From assembly GCA_050733935.1 (NCBI GenBank), contig JBOHUC010000116.1, forward strand, positions 1-7,185: a stretch of DNA of 7,185 nucleotides, read 5' to 3'. Below, piece by piece: positions 1-5,935 of the stretch; position 1 is the first letter of the stretch; each line of letters starts with the position of its first letter. The position numbers were made by a program, and so were the translations under genes. The notes under the pieces were generated by a model. That model made no database searches. It was not told the origin of the DNA and saw only the letters and a list, made by a program, of their open reading frames with translations. Origin of the DNA: JBOHUC01 sp050733935 (GTDB lineage: Bacteria; Eisenbacteria; RBG-16-71-46; DASYSL01).

Positions 1-1242
1 CCCTGAGCCACCACGCCCAGAGCCGCCGCCGCGACCTTCGCCTCGGCCGCCGCGTGAACGGCCGTCGCGCGAGCGCCCGCCGTCCCCGGAGCTGCCGTGG
101 GCGGACGGCGTCGGCCGGGCCTTGTAGTCGAAGTCCGGAATGATGACGCGCGCGATCGTCTTGCCGAGGAAGCGCTCGATGCCGGTGACGTCCTTCTGCT
201 CCTCCGGCGTCATGAGCGTGAACGCATCGCCGACCGCGTCGACGCGACCCGTGCGGCCGATCCGGTGCACGTAGTCCTCGGGCGTGTGCGGCACGTCGTA
301 GTTGATCACGTGCGTGATGTCGTCAACGTCGATTCCGCGCGAAGCAATGTCGGTCGCGACCAGCACCTGCACGCGCCCGCGCTTCAAGTCCTCGAGCGCG
401 CGCTCGCGCTGGCCCTGCGTGCGATCGCCGTGCAGCGCTGCGACCGAATGCCCACGGCGCTCGAGCTGACGCGCGAGACGGCTCGCGCCGTGCTTCGTGC
501 GCGTGAACACGATCACGCTCCCGACCTCGGAGCGAAGCAGGATCTCGTCCAGGAGCTCGGTCTTGAGATGCCGCGGCACCGGATACACCGCCTGCGTGAT
601 GCCGGCGGCGGGCCGGCTGGGCGGCGCGAGATCCACGCGCAAAGGATCGCGCATCGCCTCCTGCGCAACCTTGTTGAGATCGGGCGGCATTGTGGCGGAG
701 AACATGAGCGTCTGGCGCTTCGTCGGGAGCAGGCGGAGGATCCGCCTTAGATCGGGGGCGAAACCCATGTCCACCATGCGGTCGCCCTCGTCGAGCACCA
801 GCACCTCGACTTCATCAAGGCTCACACTCTGCCGGCCGTGCAGGTCGAGCAGACGACCCGGTGTCGCCACCAAAAGATCGACGCCCTGGTTGCGCAGCAG
901 GCGCTCCTGCGGTCCGATCGGCACGCCACCGAACACCACGCCGACGCGCAAGTCCGTGAAGCGCGCGTAGTCCCTGGCGTTGGTCTCGACCTGTGCGGCC
1001 AGCTCGCGCGTTGGAGTCAGAATGAGCGCGCGCAGGCGTTCGCCGCCGGCGAGCAACCGCGTCAGGATCGGTAGTACGAATGCGGCCGTCTTGCCGGTTC
1101 CGGTCTGGGCGGCTCCGATCAGGTCGCGGCCGGTCAAGATCATGGGGATCGCCCGGGCCTGGATGGGCGTGGGCTTCGTGTAGCCGGCTGCCCGCACACC
1201 GCGCACGAGCGGAGCAGGCAGGCCGAGAGCGGCAAAAGGCAT
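1..1242 (-). CDS. rhlE: RhlE-type DEAD-box ATP-dependent RNA helicase, 3' end beyond the window
   Basis: An ATP-dependent RNA helicase of superfamily 2 that would unwind short RNA duplexes in RNA decay, ribosome assembly or cold adaptation. The open frame gives 414 residues with no stop before the left edge. Visible motifs, in order: Q motif around GYTKPTPIQ (20-28), motif I AQTGTGKT (45-52), PTREL (77-81), GG (105-106), ATPGRLLD (126-133), motif II DEGD (151-154), SAT (182-184), VFTRTKHGA (245-253), ATDIASRGID (296-305) and HRIGRTGR (326-333). After residue 375 the chain becomes a Gly/Arg/Ser-rich RGG-like tail, as in many RhlE proteins, and continues past the edge. The ATG at 1242 is chosen because GGAGG (1247-1251) precedes it and the Q motif follows at the usual distance. 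Motif II carries Gly where nearly all family members have Ala. The family is certain; RhlE over other DEAD-box types is likely from the N-terminus and the FTRTKHGA segment. Confidence 0.95.
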   Translation of the reverse strand, partial: MPFAALGLPAPLVRGVRAAGYTKPTPIQARAIPMILTGRDLIGAAQTGTGKTAAFVLPILTRLLAGGERLRALILTPTRELAAQVETNARDYARFTDLRVGVVFGGVPIGPQERLLRNQGVDLLVATPGRLLDLHGRQSVSLDEVEVLVLDEGDRMVDMGFAPDLRRILRLLPTKRQTLMFSATMPPDLNKVAQEAMRDPLRVDLAPPSRPAAGITQAVYPVPRHLKTELLDEILLRSEVGSVIVFTRTKHGASRLARQLERRGHSVAALHGDRTQGQRERALEDLKRGRVQVLVATDIASRGIDVDDITHVINYDVPHTPEDYVHRIGRTGRVDAVGDAFTLMTPEEQKDVTGIERFLGKTIARVIIPDFDYKARPTPSAHGSSGDGGRSRDGRSRGGRGEGRGGGSGRGGSG

Positions 1243-1347
1243 TGAACCTCCATGGAGTGGATGCACCGGCATCGTAACACGGGCCTCGCACAATGCGCAG
1301 CGCGGCGCTAGACTGCGTCCATTCGTCCGCCAACCGGGAGAACCTCG
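1243..1347. promoter_or_regulatory. Divergent promoter region between helicase and GGT-family genes
   Basis: A 105-base gap between two divergent genes. On the minus strand a TACGAT -10-like hexamer (1271-1276) would start the helicase mRNA about 20 bases before its ATG; no good -35 is visible. On the plus strand TAGACT (1309-1314) with a weak CTCGCA (1285-1290) 18 bases upstream would start the GGT-family mRNA about 25 bases before its ATG. A short inverted repeat, GATGC-accg-GCATC (1260-1273), overlaps the helicase -10. All of this is read by eye from hexamer similarity, and the sites are candidates only. Confidence 0.35.
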
Positions 1348-3120
1348 ATGCGAAACCCTTTCTGGGCGCGCTGCGCCACAGGTCTGCTGGGAGTCCTCCT
1401 CACGATGAGCACGGCCCATTCTCAGAGCTCGGACGCGAAGCCCGGCGCGACCGCCGCAGCCGCTACACCGCGGCAGGATTTGAGCGCGGCGCGCGGCGAG
1501 GCGACCCGCTCGACCGTCTATGGCACACACGGCATGGTGTGCGGCGCGCAACCGCTCGCGGTCGCAGCGGGAGTGGAGATCCTGCGCAAGGGCGGCAGTG
1601 CCGTGGATGCCGCGATCGCAGTCAACGCGTGTCTCGGGCTCATGGAGCCGACCGCGAATGGTCTCGGCGGCGATCTGTTCGCAATCGTGTGGGATCCGAA
1701 TGCGAAGAAACTCGCCGGCCTCAACGCGTGCGGTCGCTCGCCTCTCGGACTCAAAGCAGACCAGATTCCGCCCGAGAAGAAAGACGGCACGATCCCGCTC
1801 TACTCGCCGTACGCATGGAGCGTCCCGGGATGCGCCGACGGATGGTTCGAGCTGCATGCGAAGTACGGAAAGCTGTCGATGGCTGAGATTCTCGCCCCTG
1901 CCGTCCGTTATGCAGAAGAGGGCTTCCCGCTCTCGCCCGTCATCGCAAATGACTGGAACCGCTCGCTCACGCGCTTCGCGGACAAGCCCGGCTTCGCCCA
2001 GGTCTTCATGCCCGGCGGCCGCGCCCCGAAGGCCGGCGAGGTGTTCAAGAATCCGGCGCTGGCGAAGACCCTGAGGGAGCTCGCGAAGGGCGGACGAGAC
2101 GCGTACTACAAGGGCCCGATCGCGCAGAGCATCGTCGCGTTCTCGAAGAAGCAGGGCGGGTTCTTCGAGATGGAGGACTTCGCAAAGCACGAGTCGGAGT
2201 GGGTCGATCCCGTTTCGACGAGCTATCGCGGTTACGATGTCTGGGAGCTCCCGCCGCCCGGTCAGGGCATCGCCGCGCTGCAACTTCTGAATCTTCTCGA
2301 GCTCTACGATCTCAAGACGATGGGCCGTGAGTCGGCTGACTTCTGGCACGTCATGACCGAGGCCAAGAAGGTCGCGTTCGCGGACCGCGCCCGCTACTAC
2401 GCGGATCCCGACTTCGCGAAGGTCCCGGTCGGCGAGCTCATCTCGAAGCCCTATGCCGCCGAGCGCGCGAAGGGCATCGACATGTCGAAGGCGGCGCTCA
2501 CCGATCAGGCGGGCGAGCCGGTCGCGCTCAATCGCCGCGAGACGACGTACCTGTGCACGGCGGATGCGAACGGCATGATGGTGTCTTTGATTCAGAGCAA
2601 CTACACCGGGTTTGGATCGGGCTACGTCGTGCCGGACCTTGGCTTTGGCATTCAGAACCGAGGCAATCTGTTCGACCTCAAGCCGGGACGGCCCAACTCG
2701 TACGCGCCCGGCAAGCGGCCGTTTCACACCATCATTCCCGCGTTCATGACAAAGGGCGGGGCGCCGCTCATGGCGTTCGGACTCATGGGCGGCGACATGC
2801 AGCCGCAAGGTCATGCGCAGATCGTCGTCAACCTGGTGGACTTCGGAATGAACCTGCAGGAAGCGGGCGACGTGATTCGTTTTCATCACACCGGCTCCAG
2901 TGAGCCCACCGGGACCGTGATGACGGACGGAGGAGTGCTTCATATCGAAGACGGGCTGCCGGAATCCGTGCTCGCGGAGCTGCGCAGGCGCGGTCACACG
3001 ATCAAGCCCGAGGCCGTGGGCCAGTATGGCGGCTATCAGGCGATCTGGCGGGATCCGGTGACCGGCGTGTATGCGGGTGCGACCGAGCGACGCAAGGACG
3101 GCTGCGCGGCGGGCTACTAA
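1348..3120 (+). CDS. Secreted gamma-glutamyltransferase-family Ntn hydrolase (YwrD/HpxW-like)
   Basis: A self-processing N-terminal-nucleophile hydrolase of the gamma-glutamyltransferase family, 590 residues, close to the usual length. Residues 1-25 look like a Sec signal peptide (basic start, hydrophobic core 10-20, possible cleavage after AHS), so it should act in the periplasm or outside. A Ser/Ala-rich linker precedes the domain, which begins near residue 55. The predicted autocleavage site is E398/T399, making T399 the nucleophile and giving a small subunit of about 192 residues. The segments GSGYVVP, PFHTI (458-462) and MGGDMQPQGH follow the YwrD/HpxW branch rather than classical GGT, which has PLSSM. 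The Arg that holds the gamma-glutamyl carboxylate in E. coli GGT aligns with C128. The substrate is therefore uncertain: a glutathione-type compound or another amide such as oxamate. Six cysteines remain in the mature chain. GGGAGA (1336-1341) supports the ATG. It appears to be a single-gene unit. Confidence 0.9.
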   Translation: MRNPFWARCATGLLGVLLTMSTAHSQSSDAKPGATAAAATPRQDLSAARGEATRSTVYGTHGMVCGAQPLAVAAGVEILRKGGSAVDAAIAVNACLGLMEPTANGLGGDLFAIVWDPNAKKLAGLNACGRSPLGLKADQIPPEKKDGTIPLYSPYAWSVPGCADGWFELHAKYGKLSMAEILAPAVRYAEEGFPLSPVIANDWNRSLTRFADKPGFAQVFMPGGRAPKAGEVFKNPALAKTLRELAKGGRDAYYKGPIAQSIVAFSKKQGGFFEMEDFAKHESEWVDPVSTSYRGYDVWELPPPGQGIAALQLLNLLELYDLKTMGRESADFWHVMTEAKKVAFADRARYYADPDFAKVPVGELISKPYAAERAKGIDMSKAALTDQAGEPVALNRRETTYLCTADANGMMVSLIQSNYTGFGSGYVVPDLGFGIQNRGNLFDLKPGRPNSYAPGKRPFHTIIPAFMTKGGAPLMAFGLMGGDMQPQGHAQIVVNLVDFGMNLQEAGDVIRFHHTGSSEPTGTVMTDGGVLHIEDGLPESVLAELRRRGHTIKPEAVGQYGGYQAIWRDPVTGVYAGATERRKDGCAAGY

Positions 3121-3473
3121 TCTTCGTCAGGATTGCGGGGGTGTTCGATCGCGTGGCGGATGACCTTGGTCAGGGCGGTCACCGGGAGCACATCGGAGAC
3201 CTCGAGGGTGATGCTCGCCCTGCCGGTCTTGATGTTCGGATTCTTCGCCTTGAACTCGGCAAGATGATGCGGACCATTCGTGAAGAGCGAGACTCCGCTG
3301 TTCCCGCAGCTCAGGGCCACCCACCCCGACTTCGCCCGGTAGGTAGGGATCCGGTACGAGATTCCGATTTCAGCGTTCGGGTAGAGGTCCATGATCAGCG
3401 CGTGAAGCCGATCGAACAGCAGTTTTCGGTCTTTGGGGACAGTGCTGATGACCCGCTCAACGTCGAAGTTCAT
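3117..3473 (-). CDS. DUF1801 (YdhG-like) small cytoplasmic protein
   Basis: A 118-residue protein resembling the DUF1801/YdhG family: an N-terminal helix with a KDRKLLFDRLHALI pattern, the conserved turn AEIGISYRIPTYR (35-47), a central beta region (GWVALSCGNSGVSLF) and a C-terminal helix after the LPVTALTKVIRHAIEH segment. Members are small soluble proteins. One Bacillus member (Fra/YdhG) has been described as a frataxin-like iron chaperone, but most have no known role, and I infer none here. There is no signal peptide or membrane segment. GGAGA (3479-3483) lies six bases before the ATG and supports the start. A good promoter candidate lies upstream (3531-3559). The TAG stop overlaps the TAA of the convergent GGT-family gene by three bases (3117-3120 joint span CTAA). 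It is most likely transcribed alone. Confidence 0.82.
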   Translation of the reverse strand: MNFDVERVISTVPKDRKLLFDRLHALIMDLYPNAEIGISYRIPTYRAKSGWVALSCGNSGVSLFTNGPHHLAEFKAKNPNIKTGRASITLEVSDVLPVTALTKVIRHAIEHPRNPDED

Positions 3474-3530
3474 GGCATTCTCCGTTCCGCAGGCTCACAG
3501 CAGGGGGGATTTCGACGATCCAGCAGCCTG

Positions 3531-3559
3531 AGAGTACGCGACTTGGCCGCCGCCTGCAA
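3531..3559 (-). promoter_or_regulatory. Candidate promoter of the DUF1801 gene
   Basis: On the minus strand TTGCAG (complement of 3554-3559) is followed after exactly 17 bases by TACTCT (complement of 3531-3536). That is sigma70-like spacing, with TTG and TA-T matches. Transcription would start near 3524, leaving a leader of about 50 bases before the ATG at 3473. Prediction from pattern only. Confidence 0.4.
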
Positions 3560-3596
3560 TGCGCATCGGGCGGTATCGCGCAGGAAAACCCGGGAC

Positions 3597-3624
3597 TTGC
3601 CCGCCCTGTCCGTTGCCGTAAGAT
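3597..3624 (+). promoter_or_regulatory. Candidate promoter of the ureidopropionase-aminotransferase operon
   Basis: TTGCCC (3597-3602) and TAAGAT (3619-3624) are separated by 16 bases. The first matches the sigma70 -35 consensus at four of six positions, and the second has the TA-T frame of a -10. Transcription would begin near 3631, giving a leader of about 75 bases that contains the hairpin at 3641-3662. It sits back to back with the DUF1801 promoter. Confidence 0.4.
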
Positions 3625-3640
3625 AGGAACCCCAAACGAC

Positions 3641-3662
3641 GCCGCGGGTTGTTGGCCGCGGC
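3641..3662 (+). repeat. GC hairpin in the leader of the ureidopropionase operon
   Basis: GCCGCGG (3641-3647) and CCGCGGC (3656-3662) can form a perfect 7-bp all-GC stem with an 8-base loop (GTTGTTGG). It lies between the candidate promoter and the ribosome binding site. No T-run follows, so it is not a standard terminator. No known riboswitch is recognised. Confidence 0.4.
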
Positions 3663-3693
3663 TCCCGGTGTCCGTCCCCTTCGGCCCCTCGGT

Positions 3694-3697
3694 GGAG
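3694..3697 (+). promoter_or_regulatory. Ribosome binding site deciding the ureidopropionase start
   Basis: GGAG lies eight bases before the ATG at 3706. The reading frame is open upstream to 3649, but that 19-residue extension is unlike the family and has no comparable site, so the ATG at 3706 is preferred. Confidence 0.6.
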
Positions 3698-3705
3698 ATC
3701 GAACC

Positions 3706-4575
3706 ATGCCACGCGTCGTTCGCTGCGGCCTCATTCAGACTCGCTTCGACCTCGAAGGCACGGCCGAGCTCGACGCCATTTACGATTCGCAGATGAAGAA
3801 GACGCTCGGCTTCGTCGAAGAGGCGGCCGGCAAGGGCGTCCAGATCCTCTGCATGCAGGAGCTGTTCGCGGGCCCTTATTTCTGCGCCGAGCAGAACACG
3901 CGCTGGTACGGGTCCACGGAACGTATCCCCGAAGGCCGCACGACGCAGACGTTCCAGGCGCTCGCGAAGAAGCACGGCATGGCGATCATCGTTCCGATCT
4001 ACGAAGAAGAGATCACGGGCATCTATTACAACAGCGCTGCGGTCATCGACGCTGACGGGACGTATCTCGGCAAGTACCGGAAGACGCACATTCCCCACGT
4101 GGCGCCCGGGTTCTGGGAAAAGTTTTACTTCCGGCCGGGGAACATGGGCTACCCGACGTTCCAGACGCGCTTCGCCCGCATCGGCGTCTACATTTGCTAT
4201 GACCGCCACTTCCCCGAAGGCGCGCGCATCCTCGGCCTGAACGGTGCGGAGATCGTGTTCAATCCGTCGGCGACGGTTGCGGGTCTCTCCGAATACCTGT
4301 GGAAGCTCGAGCAGCCCGCGCACGCGGTCGCGAACGGCTACTTCGTGGGCGCGATCAACCGCGTCGGCACCGAGAAGCCATGGTCGATCGGCGAGTTCTA
4401 CGGCCAGTCGTACTTTTGCGACCCGCGGGGACAGATGCTCGCGGTCGCCAGCCGTGACAAGGACGAGCTCATCACCGCAGACCTTGACCTCGACAAGATC
4501 CGCGAAGTGCGGAACACCTGGCAGTTCTTCCGCGATCGCAGGCCGGAGACCTATCGCGAGATGGTGGAACTATGA
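3706..4575 (+). CDS. Nitrilase-superfamily beta-ureidopropionase (N-carbamoyl-beta-alanine amidohydrolase)
   Basis: Predicted to hydrolyse N-carbamoyl-beta-alanine (or N-carbamoyl-3-aminoisobutyrate) to the beta-amino acid, CO2 and ammonia, the third step of reductive pyrimidine breakdown, in the cytoplasm. It has 289 residues and the Glu-Lys-Cys triad of carbon-nitrogen hydrolases: E52 in MQELFAGPYF, K126 in GKYRKTHIP and C164 in VYICYDRHFPEG. The segments GNMGYPTFQTRFARIGV (145-161), NPSATVAGLSEYLW, AINRVGTEKPW and GEFYGQSYF closely follow animal and plant ureidopropionase (UPB1) and are less like N-carbamoylputrescine amidase. It lacks the long N-terminal extension of the eukaryotic enzymes. 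The TGA stop overlaps the ATG of the aminotransferase gene (ATGA, 4572-4575), so the two are probably co-translated. Alternative: an amidase for another N-carbamoyl amino acid; the superfamily is certain and the substrate is likely but inferred. Confidence 0.9.
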   Translation: MPRVVRCGLIQTRFDLEGTAELDAIYDSQMKKTLGFVEEAAGKGVQILCMQELFAGPYFCAEQNTRWYGSTERIPEGRTTQTFQALAKKHGMAIIVPIYEEEITGIYYNSAAVIDADGTYLGKYRKTHIPHVAPGFWEKFYFRPGNMGYPTFQTRFARIGVYICYDRHFPEGARILGLNGAEIVFNPSATVAGLSEYLWKLEQPAHAVANGYFVGAINRVGTEKPWSIGEFYGQSYFCDPRGQMLAVASRDKDELITADLDLDKIREVRNTWQFFRDRRPETYREMVEL

Positions 4576-5921
4576 ACGCGCCCAAGAACGGAGCCACAGG
4601 AGCGGCCACGAAAGCCTCGAGCGCCGACATCGTCCGCCGCCATCGCGAGCGGCTGTTCCCGAACATCTCGAACTACTACCAGCAGCCGATCGCGCTCGAG
4701 CGCGCGAAGGGCATGCGCGTGTGGGACGTGGAAGGCCGCGAGTACCTCGACTTCTTCGGCGGCATCCTCACGATCTCGGTCGGGCACTGTAACGACCATG
4801 TCGTCGGGGCGATTGCCGAGCAGGCGAAGACGCTCGGACACACGTCGACGCTCTATCCGAACGAACGCATCGTTTCCCTCGCCGAGCGGCTCGGTGATCT
4901 CACGCCGGTCGGCGCGGACCCCAAGGGCCGCCCGCCCAAGGTGTTCCTCACGAACTCCGGCACCGAGGCCGACGAAACGGCTGTGCTCACGGCGCGCCTC
5001 TTCACCGGTCACACCGAGGTGGTGGCCCTCCGCCACGGATACTCCGGACGCTCCGCGCTCGCGATGTCGCTCACCGGGCAGGCGCCCTGGCGGCACTGGG
5101 GCGAAGGCGTGCCCGGCATCAAGCACGCCGTGAATGCCTACTGCTATCGCTGCCCCTTTGGACTCACGTATCCGTCCTGCGGCGTGAAGTGTGGGAAAGA
5201 CCTCGAAGACATGATCCGCACGACGACCTCGGGTCGGATCGCGGGGCTCATCGCCGAGCCGATCCAGGGCGTCGGCGGATTCATCACCCCGCCGAAGGAG
5301 TTCTTCGAGATCGTGGTCGGCATTGCGAGGAAGTACGGCGGGCTCTTCATCTGCGACGAAGTGCAGAGCGGATTCGGCCGCACCGGCACGTACTGGAACG
5401 GCATCGAGCACTGGGGCGTCAAGCCCGAGATCATGACGTTCGCCAAGGGCATCGCGAACGGGATGCCGGTTGGAGCGACTGTCGCGCGCGCCGACGTCGC
5501 GGACGCGTTCGCCGGGCTCACCATCTCGACGTTCGGTGGAAACCCGGTCTCCGACGCCGCCGCCCACGCCACGATCGACGAACTCGAGCGCATCGACGCG
5601 CCCAGGCGCGCGGCCGAGATGGGTGCGCGCTTCCGCGCCGGTCTCGAAGCGCTCCAGCGGAAGTACCCGCGCATCGGCGACGTGCGCGGCCTGGGCCTCA
5701 TGCAGGGCCTCGAGCTCGTCAAGGATCCGACGAGCCGCGAGCCCGACCCCGAGCTGACCGGCAAGCTGTTCGAGGCGACCCGCGAGCGCGGACTCCTCAT
5801 CGGAAAGGGCGGCCTCTACGGCAACGTGATCCGCCTCTCGCCGCCGCTCATCGTCGAGGCCGCAGAAGTCGATCACGCGCTCGCCGTGCTCGACGCCTCG
5901 TTCGCCGCGATTACCGCCTAG
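4572..5921 (+). CDS. Class III PLP-dependent aminotransferase, probably for beta-alanine or a similar omega-amino acid
   Basis: A fold-type I, pyridoxal-phosphate omega-aminotransferase of 449 residues, the usual length. It shows the phosphate-binding NSGTEADE (128-135), Y157 in HGYSGR in place of the family's common YHG, AEPIQGVGGF, the cofactor Asp D262 in FICDEVQSGFGRTG, the Schiff-base Lys K292 in MTFAKGIANGMPVG, and T320 in STFGGNP. Between the substrate and cofactor regions lies a four-cysteine block, C191, C194, C203 and C207 (CX2CX8CX3C). It begins four bases before the end of the ureidopropionase frame, so it most likely takes that enzyme's product, converting beta-alanine (or 3-aminoisobutyrate) to malonate (or methylmalonate) semialdehyde with pyruvate, glyoxylate or 2-oxoglutarate as acceptor. 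It could also act on GABA or alanine/glyoxylate, as AGXT2-type relatives do. Fold and cofactor are certain; substrate is inferred from context. Confidence 0.92.
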   Translation: MNAPKNGATGAATKASSADIVRRHRERLFPNISNYYQQPIALERAKGMRVWDVEGREYLDFFGGILTISVGHCNDHVVGAIAEQAKTLGHTSTLYPNERIVSLAERLGDLTPVGADPKGRPPKVFLTNSGTEADETAVLTARLFTGHTEVVALRHGYSGRSALAMSLTGQAPWRHWGEGVPGIKHAVNAYCYRCPFGLTYPSCGVKCGKDLEDMIRTTTSGRIAGLIAEPIQGVGGFITPPKEFFEIVVGIARKYGGLFICDEVQSGFGRTGTYWNGIEHWGVKPEIMTFAKGIANGMPVGATVARADVADAFAGLTISTFGGNPVSDAAAHATIDELERIDAPRRAAEMGARFRAGLEALQRKYPRIGDVRGLGLMQGLELVKDPTSREPDPELTGKLFEATRERGLLIGKGGLYGNVIRLSPPLIVEAAEVDHALAVLDASFAAITA

Positions 5922-5935
5922 CCCTACCGGATCCG

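Noticed and set aside
1..60. Repeated CCGCCGCC-like tract as a possible DNA repeat
   Set aside because: It is the coding sequence of the Gly/Arg-rich helicase tail; the repetition is explained by the protein.
97..750. 217-residue plus-strand open frame at the left end
   Set aside because: It is antisense to the helicase, whose motifs are intact through the same bases.
3649..3705. Longer N-terminus for the ureidopropionase from the upstream ATG
   Set aside because: The added residues do not resemble the family, and the ribosome site at 3694-3697 favours the ATG at 3706.
3457..4323. 288-residue minus-strand open frame opposite the ureidopropionase
   Set aside because: Antisense composition typical of GC-rich coding DNA, and it would overlap both candidate promoters.
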